In this document: positions 5,641 to 13,836 of the stretch, piece after piece | How the letters are laid out: each line of letters starts with the position of its first letter | Numbering within the stretch: the first letter of the stretch is position 1 | Translations under genes and position numbers: made by a program | From: Ruminococcus sp. | GTDB taxonomy: Bacteria > Bacillota > Clostridia > Oscillospirales > Ruminococcaceae | DNA: 35,874 nt | Assembly: GCA_022641595.1 (NCBI GenBank) | Contig: JALCDN010000012.1 | Location: 1 to 35,874 of the forward strand | Direction of reading: 5' to 3' | Notes under the pieces: model-generated | Database searches by the model: none | What the model was told of the DNA's origin: nothing | Seen by the model: only the letters and a program-made list of their open reading frames with translations

Positions 5641-8373
5641 TTAGATATCTCTGACTGTTTTTTCGTTTATTACGGAGTGTATTTTGCAATTATGAATAGC
5701 TGGTGAATCGTCATTTGAAGCGATGTCTACAGGAGTAGCGGCAGAAATTATGATATCAATATTTGAGTCTGAAACAGAAATGCTGCCATTTGCGAGTGAA
5801 TCACCAATGCCTACAGCATCGTCGCCCTCTGAGTTGATATTAACGGAGCAGTTTCTGATATGTGACGAAATATTACCATTTATTGTACCGATGCACGAAT
5901 GTTTAGCGGAACGCATACGGACATCTATTTCACCTGCTGATACATTAATAGAGCCTTCGCCGTTTTCGACAGAACCAATGCCCACGGCCTGAGCGCCGGA
6001 ACAGGTGATATTTATTTCTGAAGCGGAAGAAATTTCGGTTGAGCCGCAGAAGCTGCCGATGCCGCCAATTTTAATTCCTGCAATGCTGATGTTAGCTTTG
6101 AAGCTTTCTGACAGTTCAATTATTGAGTTGCCGTTGAAAGAACCTACAGCAAGACCGTTTCTTGCGTGAAGATCAATATCGAGAGCACCTGAAATGAGTT
6201 TGATTTCTGAATCGTCATAGTTGAATCCGCCGCCGATGCAGACGATGTTATCGCCGTTTGCGATGATGCTGAGTGAGCCGGACATATTGATAAAAATGTC
6301 GCCATAAGGGTGTTCAAAGTCGTTACCGACAGTAACGCCATTTGGAGTGCAGGTGTCGATGATAAGTTCACCGCCGCCTTTGATTTCGAGTTGAGAGCCT
6401 TGTGGGACGTAAATACCTGATTCACTGATGAAATTTTTCTTGATGATATTAAGCTCAAGTCTTGAATATTCGCCGAGTGAAATTGTAGGTTTGTCGTTGC
6501 CGCTTGCGATGTTGACATTTTTGAGGGTAAGCTCGCAGCTTGAGTTATCCATAACCGAGATATTCATAATGACCTGTTTGCTTATGTCGCCGTTAATAGT
6601 AAGTTTGCTTTGTTGAATCTGGATATCGGTATATTTTTCGAGAGCGAGTTTAACGAGGTCAATTTCCTTGTCATTTCTTGCGGTATAGATTTTTTTAGAG
6701 CCGATAGAGCGGGCTTCGAGGTTAGTTTTGATAATTTCGTCGAAAACGTCCGAGGAAATTTTATCAAGGAAGAGTGGTTTAGGTTTTGAAGTATAATAGC
6801 CCTGAATGAAATCGACGCCCATTCTTATAACGGTTTTCATTTCGGCAGAAGTTTCAACGCCTTCGGCGAGAGAGAGAAGCTGATTATCATGGCAGAAAGC
6901 GACAACTGAAGCGACAAGCTGTTGTTTTTTGAGGTCGTTATTGATGTCGCAGATAAGTGAGCGGTCGATTTTGATGTAATCAGGGGTATATTTAAGGAGA
7001 TTTGCACTGTTTGAGTAGCCCTTGCCGTAGTCGTCGATAGCAAGCTGAGAGTGAACGAATTTGCAGCGACGTTTAATAGTTTCGATATTAGTTGAGTCAG
7101 CCTGAGCGTTTTCTGTGATTTCAATGACAACTTTTTCGAATAGCTCACCATAGGTGATGTAAAGTTCATTGAAGTCATCGTCGTTTAGTAGGCAGTCTGA
7201 GATGCAGTTGATAAAGAGTTTTCTGTCAGCGAAGAATTGCTGATTGTCGCTGAGGAACTTGAGAGTATTGGTGAAAGTAGCTTTTTCTACGGCATAGAGA
7301 CTGTTTTGTTCAGCAGCAATTTTAAGTAGCTGAAGTGGTGGCATACTAATGTCGCCCGTAGTACGCATAAAGGCTTCATATGCTATAATAGAGCCTGTTT
7401 TGGCGTCAACAACCGGCTGAACGTGGTATGTAAGAAGATTCTTGTGAATAATTTTATTAAAGATCTGAGCATTTCTGTAGGCATCTTTTTCGCTGATATA
7501 GTTGTCTTCATTGAACCAGTTTACGACGCTTCTTTTGTATGAGCGAGCTTCATAGAGGGCAAATTCGGAGTAATTAACGAGCATATTGAATTCGTAAGCC
7601 TGATCCGGGAAAGAGCAGCAGCCGATGGAAAGGCTTAGAGTAGTTTTATCGGAGATATCGATAATTTCGCCGAAATCGTCAGCAGGAATGCAGCTTTGAA
7701 CGGCTTCGTCCATACTGTTGAGGAGGTTGTTGACAGACATTCTGTCATAATCGACGAACAGGATACAGATTTCGTGGTGTGATTTAGCACCGATTATAAT
7801 TCTGTCGGAAGCGAATTGATTGATAGCTTCTGCGACGGAGGTAATGCAGTGATTTGTGTTTTCGACAGTCAGGAAAGTGCCGAGTTTGTCAATGTTATTG
7901 AGGTGAATAGTTGCGAGACAGCAGGTTTTTGCGGCAGGCAGCATTTCTCTTACCCTGTATGTAAAAGAAGAGTAAGAGAGAAGTCTTGTAAGCTGGTCGC
8001 AGTCAGAAGCACTTCGTTCACGGCGGCTGTCGTAGATTTGTCTTGTATAGTCCTGAACGAAACCGAGCCAGACATCGCTGTTTTCGAAGATATTCATTTT
8101 GATGAAATAAGTTTTGCTGTCTGTTGAGTAAGAATATATATGTTTTTGACCCTCGACGGGTTTTTTAGAAATTTTGTCAAGGAGGTTAAAAAATTCATAT
8201 TCATTAATTTTCTCGTGACTGCAATTAAGAATTTTGCATGACATAGCGTCCATATAAGCAGTCTTTTCTTTGGCTATGTAAGTGAAAGCGCCTATATTGC
8301 CCATAAATTTCTGAAAAAGCTCCCAGTCGCCGCTGAGTGAGACATTATTTTTTTCAAAATTAAAAATACTCAT
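5641..8373 (-). CDS. PAS-like/degenerate GGDEF/EAL protein with C-terminal beta-helix-like region
   Basis: A 910-residue cytosolic protein with no signal peptide or membrane segment. Residues 1-118 look PAS-like. Residues 119-290 are GGDEF-like, but the motif is SHHEI (198-202), so diguanylate cyclase activity is unlikely. Residues 305-545 are an EAL phosphodiesterase domain: the motif is EAF (333-335), while N389, E418, D447-D448 (DDYG), K468, E504 and Q524 (QGY) are in place, so c-di-GMP hydrolysis is plausible. Residues 585-905 are repetitive, with GIG or VG turns about every 20-28 residues and short Ser/Asn beta strands, as in right-handed beta-helix surface proteins. The ATG at 8373 follows AAGGAGCC; the frame's earlier start lacks one. 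It leads into ychF. The beta-helix reading is inference. Confidence 0.85.
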   Translation of the reverse strand: MSIFNFEKNNVSLSGDWELFQKFMGNIGAFTYIAKEKTAYMDAMSCKILNCSHEKINEYEFFNLLDKISKKPVEGQKHIYSYSTDSKTYFIKMNIFENSDVWLGFVQDYTRQIYDSRRERSASDCDQLTRLLSYSSFTYRVREMLPAAKTCCLATIHLNNIDKLGTFLTVENTNHCITSVAEAINQFASDRIIIGAKSHHEICILFVDYDRMSVNNLLNSMDEAVQSCIPADDFGEIIDISDKTTLSLSIGCCSFPDQAYEFNMLVNYSEFALYEARSYKRSVVNWFNEDNYISEKDAYRNAQIFNKIIHKNLLTYHVQPVVDAKTGSIIAYEAFMRTTGDISMPPLQLLKIAAEQNSLYAVEKATFTNTLKFLSDNQQFFADRKLFINCISDCLLNDDDFNELYITYGELFEKVVIEITENAQADSTNIETIKRRCKFVHSQLAIDDYGKGYSNSANLLKYTPDYIKIDRSLICDINNDLKKQQLVASVVAFCHDNQLLSLAEGVETSAEMKTVIRMGVDFIQGYYTSKPKPLFLDKISSDVFDEIIKTNLEARSIGSKKIYTARNDKEIDLVKLALEKYTDIQIQQSKLTINGDISKQVIMNISVMDNSSCELTLKNVNIASGNDKPTISLGEYSRLELNIIKKNFISESGIYVPQGSQLEIKGGGELIIDTCTPNGVTVGNDFEHPYGDIFINMSGSLSIIANGDNIVCIGGGFNYDDSEIKLISGALDIDLHARNGLAVGSFNGNSIIELSESFKANISIAGIKIGGIGSFCGSTEISSASEINITCSGAQAVGIGSVENGEGSINVSAGEIDVRMRSAKHSCIGTINGNISSHIRNCSVNINSEGDDAVGIGDSLANGSISVSDSNIDIIISAATPVDIASNDDSPAIHNCKIHSVINEKTVRDI

Positions 8374-8660
8374 TTGAGGCTCCTTTATACTATAGCAGTT
8401 CGACAAAATAATGCAAGTAATAGAGTAAATAAAGCTTTCTGATGATTATATACAATTATGAAAGTCAGCGATATTTTATTTTTCATTTCTGCGTTATTTT
8501 ATTGGATTGCTATAAAAATCGTTATCAAAATAATTATACCTCATTTTGCAAAAGAAGTCAACGGAAAATACAAATTTTACGGTTTAGAAATAATTTAATT
8601 TGTGTGAAATGTTAAAACAAGTTCATATAAATGATGTGATATTTTAAATTTAAATATGAA
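8374..8660. other. AT-rich intergenic stretch
   Basis: About 290 bases without a gene between the EAL gene start and the padR terminator. I see only poor candidates for the EAL gene promoter, such as TATAAT on the minus strand near 8447 without a convincing -35 box. Confidence 0.4.
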
Positions 8661-8699
8661 AATAATAAAAGCGTTACATAAAGTAACGCTTTTATTATT
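8661..8699 (-). terminator. Terminator of padR
   Basis: A perfect 17-bp stem (AATAATAAAAGCGTTAC at 8661-8677 with 8683-8699) with an ATAAA loop. It lies about 60 bases after the padR stop in the direction of transcription. Confidence 0.85.
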
Positions 8700-8761
8700 T
8701 TTTAGCAGCTGATGCTGTGAAAATCAGCTGAATTTTCGGGAAATGCGATGATGCTGCTGAA

Positions 8762-9112
8762 TTATTCAGCCTTAGCGTCAGAAATAGTACCGTTAAGGAT
8801 GTTAGCAATACCGGCAGCGATAGAAGAATAATCAGTCTTCATATTTTCGAGGGCTTCAAGACCTTCTTTTTCAACGTGGTAGTAGATACGAGTTCTTTTT
8901 TTGCCAACGAGTTCTGACTTGCATGAGATGTAGTTCTTTTCGATCATTCTGTAGAGTGAAGGGTAAAGAGTACCTTCTTTAATGATGAAAAGACCGCCGC
9001 TTTTTTCGTTAAGTTCATGAACGAGCTGATAGCCGTACATATCGCTGTCCTTTAAAAGCTGGAGCACAACCATTTCTACTGCACCTTTTTTGAAATTCTC
9101 TTTTGTTTTCAT
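8762..9112 (-). CDS. PadR-family transcriptional regulator
   Basis: A 116-residue winged-helix DNA-binding protein of the short PadR class. The N-terminal half carries the family pattern: EMVVLQLLKDSDMYGYQLV, then GTLYPSLYRMIEKN in the recognition helix, then the wing RTRIYYHVEKEG. The C-terminal helix is short, as in the small dimeric members. The ATG at 9112 is chosen because GAGG stands nine bases before it; the ATG at 9127 overlaps that site. A consensus promoter precedes it. PadR proteins usually repress their own gene and a neighbouring transporter or stress gene. None is adjacent here, so this is an orphan regulator with an unknown ligand. Confidence 0.92.
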   Translation of the reverse strand: MKTKENFKKGAVEMVVLQLLKDSDMYGYQLVHELNEKSGGLFIIKEGTLYPSLYRMIEKNYISCKSELVGKKRTRIYYHVEKEGLEALENMKTDYSSIAAGIANILNGTISDAKAE

Positions 9113-9144
9113 AAGTATATACCTCATTTTCTATTAGTTTACTT

Positions 9145-9173
9145 ATTGTAACATAATAAAACTGATATGTCAA
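9145..9173 (-). promoter_or_regulatory. Promoter of padR with possible operator
   Basis: TTGACA (9168-9173) and TACAAT (9145-9150) on the minus strand, 17 bases apart. An ATGT (9167-9170) overlaps the -35 box and is followed by three ACAT motifs between 9175 and 9188. PadR operators use ATGT/ACAT halves, but the spacing here is not the usual one, so autoregulation is only suggested. Confidence 0.7.
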
Positions 9174-9224
9174 TACATAACATAACATTTTATGCTTGCT
9201 TTGCTATGTTTTGTAGGCATGACC

Positions 9225-9253
9225 AAAAAACAAGTGAACCTATATAAGGTTCA
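9225..9253 (-). terminator. Terminator of manA-glcK
   Basis: The stem TGAACCT / AGGTTCA (9235-9241 with 9247-9253) is followed on the minus strand by CTTG and six Ts. It lies about 55 bases past the glcK stop. Confidence 0.65.
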
Positions 9254-9306
9254 TGTGCAATTTTACACAAGTACACGTTCAGAATACTATGCTGCAAATA
9301 AATATT

Positions 9307-10260
9307 TTATTTAGCTTTTCCCAAGAAAGCTGCACCGATGATTCCCGCATCGTTTCCGAGTTTAGCGATAACGATTTCGGTATTTTTAGGTGAATTTTTA
9401 GTATAAACCTCCTGCTTTACGAGAGCCTTTACCGGAAGAAGAAGAGGATCGCCCTCATTGCAAACGCCGCCTCCTATGCAGAGAACGTCTGGCTGGAAGA
9501 TATTGATAGTATTTGTAATTCCTGCTGCAAGGTATTTTATGTATTTATCAACAACAGCCTTAGCTGAAGCGTCACCGGCTCTCATAGCATCGAAAGATGT
9601 TCTTGCAGTGACCTTGCCTTTTTCTTCTGCCATTGAGTTCATAATGCTGTCTGGATTTTCAGCCATAGCCTCTTTAGTCATTCTTATCAGACCTGTGGCT
9701 GATGAGTAAGCTTCAAAGCAGCCTTTTCTGCCGCACGAGCATTGAGCGCCGTCAACTTCGATAACAGTGTGACCTATTTCAGCACCTGCGAAGTTAGAGC
9801 CTGCGTAAATTTTTCCGTTGATTATAATGCCGCCGCCAACGCCTGTGCCGAGAGTGATACATACAGCGTTAGCAGCATTTTTTGCTGCACCTGCGACGTA
9901 TTCGCCGTAAGCAGCTGCATTAGCGTCATTTTCAATGAAGACGGGTTTATTGATAGTACGCTGGATATATTTTACCATAGGAGTGTCTTTGAATCCAAGA
10001 TTATTGGAGTATTCGATGATACCTGTTTCGCTGTTTGCGATACCCGGTGTACCGACGCCGATCCATTGGATATCGTCGATTGAAAGATTGGCATTTTCCA
10101 CAGACTGAAGAGCCATTTTAGCCATATCGTCAGCGATTTCAGAGTCTGGGCGAGGGCAGTTTGTTTTAGTGCTTGCCTTAGCGATGATGTTATAATTTTC
10201 GTCAACGACACCGGCAACGATGTTGGTACCGCCAAGGTCAATTCCGATATAGTATTTCAT
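9307..10260 (-). CDS. glcK: ROK-family glucokinase
   Basis: Phosphorylates glucose, and possibly other hexoses, to the 6-phosphate with ATP in the cytosol. The 317-residue protein starts with the phosphate-binding IGIDLGGTNI, has END at 110-112 with the catalytic Asp112, LGTGVGGG, then EIGHTV with His164, and the ROK zinc signature CSCGRKGCFE (Cys174, Cys176, Cys181). I chose the ATG at 10260 because GGAGGA precedes it by six bases; the frame extends 25 codons further but that part overlaps manA. It follows manA by 16 bases, so the two form an operon. Specificity for glucose over mannose or fructose is inferred from family resemblance only. Confidence 0.9.
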   Translation of the reverse strand: MKYYIGIDLGGTNIVAGVVDENYNIIAKASTKTNCPRPDSEIADDMAKMALQSVENANLSIDDIQWIGVGTPGIANSETGIIEYSNNLGFKDTPMVKYIQRTINKPVFIENDANAAAYGEYVAGAAKNAANAVCITLGTGVGGGIIINGKIYAGSNFAGAEIGHTVIEVDGAQCSCGRKGCFEAYSSATGLIRMTKEAMAENPDSIMNSMAEEKGKVTARTSFDAMRAGDASAKAVVDKYIKYLAAGITNTINIFQPDVLCIGGGVCNEGDPLLLPVKALVKQEVYTKNSPKNTEIVIAKLGNDAGIIGAAFLGKAK

Positions 10261-10276
10261 AAAAAGTCCTCCGTAA

Positions 10277-11254
10277 TTAAATAGTATTGATATCAGTAAA
10301 AATAATACTGCATTTTCCGTTAAAGGAAGCCTCACCGGCTGAGGCGGGGATAAAGACGCTTGAGCCTTTATTGAGTGTAAGAGTTTTGTTACAGCAGGAA
10401 AGCTCAGTGCAGCCGTCTATTACCAGAGCGTGCAGGAAAGAGCGTTTGCTGACGTTTGCGAAATATGATGAATTATCGAGAGTTGCGAGTGAAGCGGTGA
10501 AGTATTCGCAGTCAGCGAGAATGCGTACGACAGTGCCTTTTGATTTGCCTTCGAGAGTGAGGGAAGGAAAATTGGCTTGTTGCTGAGCCGGTTTAAGTTC
10601 GGTTACATCGATAGCTTTTTCTATGTGCAGCTGACGTGGTTTGCCGTCAGTACCGAGTCTGCCGTAGTCATAGACACGGTAAGTGGTGTTTGAATTTTGT
10701 TGAATTTCGGCGATAAGAATGCCTTTGCCGATAGCATGGAGCGTACCTGATTTAATGAAGAAAACATCGCCTTTTTTTACACGGACACGGTTTACCTTGT
10801 CGAGAAGTGTATTGTTCTGGATAGCATTGCGGAAATCATCTTTTGAAATTTTTTCCTTGAAGCCGTAGATAAGTTCAGCATTTTCGTCGCAGTCGACGAT
10901 ATACCACATTTCTGTTTTGCCGTATTCGCCCTCAACACGTTTAGCGTAGTCGTTATCCGGGTGAACCTGAACAGATAGGTTATCGCAGGCATCGATCAAT
11001 TTGATAAGTACCGGAAAGTACTCAAAATGTTTGCAGGAAGTACCGAGAGCGTCAGGGTTTGCTGATAAATATTCGCTTAATGTTTTGCCTTTAAATTCGC
11101 CGTCAGCGATTATGCTTTGACCGTCCTTGTGGCATGAAAGCTCCCAGCTTTCGGCGAGTCTTGGAAGGTCTGAGATTTTTCCGAAGTCGGTTCTGAGTTT
11201 TGTTCCGCCCCAGATATAGTCTTTTATAGGGGAAATTAGAATAAGAGGTTCCAT
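10277..11254 (-). CDS. manA: Mannose-6-phosphate isomerase, class I
   Basis: Interconverts mannose 6-phosphate and fructose 6-phosphate, which joins mannose use (or mannose-sugar synthesis) to glycolysis. The 325-residue, short bacterial form has the zinc ligands in QVHPDND (Gln96, His98), GKTEMWYI (Glu115) and SGTLHAIGKG (His173). The N-terminal YIWGGTKL motif is also typical. GGAG lies six bases before the ATG at 11254. It is the first gene of an operon with glcK. A TATAAT at 11287-11292 may be its -10 box, but no good -35 box accompanies it and the region overlaps a small inverted-repeat element. A mannanase gene elsewhere in the window gives a source of mannose. Confidence 0.93.
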   Translation of the reverse strand: MEPLILISPIKDYIWGGTKLRTDFGKISDLPRLAESWELSCHKDGQSIIADGEFKGKTLSEYLSANPDALGTSCKHFEYFPVLIKLIDACDNLSVQVHPDNDYAKRVEGEYGKTEMWYIVDCDENAELIYGFKEKISKDDFRNAIQNNTLLDKVNRVRVKKGDVFFIKSGTLHAIGKGILIAEIQQNSNTTYRVYDYGRLGTDGKPRQLHIEKAIDVTELKPAQQQANFPSLTLEGKSKGTVVRILADCEYFTASLATLDNSSYFANVSKRSFLHALVIDGCTELSCCNKTLTLNKGSSVFIPASAGEASFNGKCSIIFTDINTI

Positions 11255-11288
11255 ATAAAGCTCCGATCTGCCGTATAAGGCGTTATAT

Positions 11289-11341
11289 TATAGGGCATTT
11301 CTAAAAATTTTATCGAATCGGTTTTCCGAGGTGTCCTATAG
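11289..11341. repeat. Short inverted-repeat element at the end of the GH25 gene
   Basis: Starting GGGCATTTCTAAAAA and ending TTTTCCGAGGTGTCC, flanked by TATA on both sides. The ends resemble the IS5-type ends at 35778 and in the MITEs at 21418 and 32123, but less exactly. The lysozyme stop codon (11336-11338) lies inside it and the manA -10 candidate overlaps its other edge. It may be a worn MITE or simply the terminator-like hairpin of the lysozyme gene. Confidence 0.4.
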
Positions 11342-12046
11342 AAATTGTGATTTAAATTCATTAATAGTTCCGTTATAAACATTGAGGTCTATATATTTTT
11401 CATTGCCGTTATAGCCGGATAGGAGACCTTTTCCTGAGTACTGCCAGAAAGACCAATTAAGCATAAATGGTTCACATCTGACATTGCGTATCCAGAGTGG
11501 GTAGTCTGAAAAGGAATTTTTAATATACATTAAATATACAGGAAGAGTAGTATAGATAATAGGTTTTTTACCGTAGTAATTTTCGAGACCGTTAAGAAGC
11601 TGACTTAATATTTCAGTTGTTTCGCTGACATTTGGGGGGTTTTTTGATTTACCGCCATAAAATTCCACATCGACAACAGGAGGCAGAGAAATTTGATTTT
11701 TGCCGACAGTATTTATGAAATTCTGAGCCTGAGTTTTACCGGAGCTGTCGAAGCTGAAGAAGTGGTAAGCCGAGAAATAAATATTTGTATCTGCGGCATT
11801 TTTAAGATTTGAGGCAATGAAGCTGTCTTTAAAGCTGCTGCCCTCAGTAGCTTTTATGAAAGCAAATTTAACGCCTTGCTGTTGAAGCATATGCCAGTTT
11901 ATGTCGCCTTGATATGAAGAAACGTCAACGCCGAGAACGTCATACTTTTTATGATTTACAATAGCCTCTGAGAAATAAAATGAAGCACAGTTAGCTGCAA
12001 GCAGCATAATAATTCCGAAAACGGCGAAAAAGGTTTTAGGCTTCAT
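11336..12046 (-). CDS. GH25 lysozyme, membrane-anchored
   Basis: Cuts the beta-1,4 link of peptidoglycan between N-acetylmuramic acid and N-acetylglucosamine, outside the membrane. The 236-residue protein has one hydrophobic segment (residues 5-27), then a GH25 barrel: VLGVDVSSYQGDINW with Asp41, FAFIKATEG, and PPVVDVEF with Asp126 and Glu128, the acidic residues expected in the active site. Cys20 is not in a proper lipobox (N precedes it), so the segment is an anchor or signal peptide. The ATG at 12046 follows AAAGGA. A promoter lies at 12106-12134. It is back to back with the sporulation operon, but nothing ties it to spores. No cell-wall-binding domain follows. Confidence 0.92.
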   Translation of the reverse strand: MKPKTFFAVFGIIMLLAANCASFYFSEAIVNHKKYDVLGVDVSSYQGDINWHMLQQQGVKFAFIKATEGSSFKDSFIASNLKNAADTNIYFSAYHFFSFDSSGKTQAQNFINTVGKNQISLPPVVDVEFYGGKSKNPPNVSETTEILSQLLNGLENYYGKKPIIYTTLPVYLMYIKNSFSDYPLWIRNVRCEPFMLNWSFWQYSGKGLLSGYNGNEKYIDLNVYNGTINEFKSQFL

Positions 12047-12105
12047 ATGGAATATCCTTTCGGTATCAAAGTTTGCTTCTTTAAAACAGGCAATATACAC
12101 TTTTA

Positions 12106-12134
12106 ATAATATACCATAAATTCTGATTAGTCAA
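12106..12134 (-). promoter_or_regulatory. Promoter of the GH25 lysozyme gene
   Basis: TTGACT (12129-12134) and TATTAT (12106-12111) on the minus strand, 17 bases apart, about 60 bases before the start. Confidence 0.7.
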
Positions 12135-12260
12135 CAGTATTTTTAAATTTTTCTATAAAACGGGTACCTTTAAAAGCTCATTTTGAGAGATGCGAAAAAA
12201 AGTCATAACGTTAAATGCGAGTGAATATGAATGTACAAAGCAAACTTCAAGGAGGTAAAT

Positions 12261-13814
12261 ATGGATTTCAAAATAAACAGAGAAACGATTTCAGCATCGG
12301 AGTGCATTTACGAGGGCGTTCAGGAGCAGGGTCTTGAGCTTGATTATATTCTGCCCGATTATTTTCCCGATGTATTTAAGCTTGTAAAGTGTGAGGCAGT
12401 GCCGGTAGTGTCTGATTACTCGATAAACGGAGATAAGCTTTCATACGAATTAAGGTGTGACATTCGCATTTTATATTGCAGTGAAAGCGGAAGCGTGCTG
12501 CAATGTGTAAACCAGAAGCAGACATTTTCAAAGACACTTGACCTTGGAAAGTACTGTGAAAATCCGGTAATTACGCTCCAACCAAAAACAGATTACGTCA
12601 ACTGCCGTGCGGTAAATAAAAGGCGGCTTGATTTAAGAGGAGCAATATCAATAAAAATAAAGGTTGTAGGGGAGAAAAAGCAGGAGGTAATAAGTGATGC
12701 ATTCGGACTTAACGTGCAGATGAGGAAGGTTCCGATAAAATATGCAGCAAAGAAAGTTTCAGCAAGAAAGCTTGTTCAGCTTAGCGAAGATGTAGAGCTT
12801 AGCAGCACACAAGCATCTGTAATCAGCATAATCCGATGCCGATGTATGTCAATAAGCTGTGAGAAGAAGATGATATCCGGAAAGCTTCTTGCAAAGGGCG
12901 AAGTATCAGTTCAGGTGATGTACTCGTGCGAAAAGGACGGAAGCGGCGGTCTTGAGCATATGGAGTTTGCGATGCCGTACAGTCAGATAATTGATCTTGA
13001 CGGCATAGATGACACATATGAATGCGACGTTCGGGCAGAGGCTATGCTTTGCGACGTTACACCTGTTCAGGGACGTGACGGCGAAAGCCGTATGCTAAAA
13101 TGTGAATCTGAGATAAGACTTGACTGCAATGCGGTGAAAACTGCACAGATAGAGCTTGGGGCAGATGCGTATTCTACAACGTATCCATGCAGCACAGCGG
13201 TCAGTGAGATAAAAGCCGAGCAGATACCGGTAAAAATCATTCACACTATACATCACAGTGCAAAGCTGTATGAGGGAGATGACGTACCGTCTAAAATATA
13301 TTATATGTGGTGTACGCCTAAAAATGTAAATGCCGTAATACTATCCGGAGAAAACAAGCTTTCGCTCAGTGGAATGCTGACATATACAATGGCTGCTCAG
13401 GACAGTACGGAAATGATAATAATGCCAGACAAGGACGAAGCTTTTGAAGAAGTGATAGAGCTTGACAGCGAAAATGCAGGCGATTCAGCGTCGGCTGAGA
13501 TAACCGTATCAGCGGTCTCGTACAATATATCCACTGATAACGTTCTTACTGCTAAGGCAGAGATAAATGCGGAAATATCATTATTCAGCAGTTCAAGCGT
13601 CAAAGCACTGTCAGACATAGCAGTTGACGGAAGTGTAAAGAAAGTCCGTGACGGAGACTATGCGATAAAGCTATATTACGGAACAGAAAATGAAGATGTG
13701 TGGGAAATAGCAAAGCGTTACAGCACATCCGTAGATGCGATAATCGAAGAAAATGAACTTGACAGCGACAAGCTTTCGCAGAGTGGAATGCTTATAATTC
13801 CCATAGTTTCATAA
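12261..13814 (+). CDS. sipL: SPOCS (DUF3794) and LysM protein, SipL-like
   Basis: In Clostridioides difficile, SipL (SPOCS repeats plus a C-terminal LysM) binds the spore-coat ATPase SpoIVA and is needed to place the coat around the forespore. This 517-residue protein begins with a SPOCS-type segment (LDYILPDYFPDVFKLVKCEA), has further beta-rich repeats through residue 460, and ends in a LysM-like segment (YYGTENEDVWEIAKRYSTS ... LIIPIVS). No signal peptide, as expected for a mother-cell protein. AAGGAGG lies five bases before the ATG at 12261; the frame's earlier start lacks one. spoIVA follows after 22 bases. A GTCATAA element near 12203 with ATATGAAT about 15 bases on loosely resembles a sigma-E promoter. 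The SipL name rests on architecture and neighbour. Confidence 0.82.
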   Translation: MDFKINRETISASECIYEGVQEQGLELDYILPDYFPDVFKLVKCEAVPVVSDYSINGDKLSYELRCDIRILYCSESGSVLQCVNQKQTFSKTLDLGKYCENPVITLQPKTDYVNCRAVNKRRLDLRGAISIKIKVVGEKKQEVISDAFGLNVQMRKVPIKYAAKKVSARKLVQLSEDVELSSTQASVISIIRCRCMSISCEKKMISGKLLAKGEVSVQVMYSCEKDGSGGLEHMEFAMPYSQIIDLDGIDDTYECDVRAEAMLCDVTPVQGRDGESRMLKCESEIRLDCNAVKTAQIELGADAYSTTYPCSTAVSEIKAEQIPVKIIHTIHHSAKLYEGDDVPSKIYYMWCTPKNVNAVILSGENKLSLSGMLTYTMAAQDSTEMIIMPDKDEAFEEVIELDSENAGDSASAEITVSAVSYNISTDNVLTAKAEINAEISLFSSSSVKALSDIAVDGSVKKVRDGDYAIKLYYGTENEDVWEIAKRYSTSVDAIIEENELDSDKLSQSGMLIIPIVS

Positions 13815-13836
13815 GAATCATAATAAGGAGTTAAAT

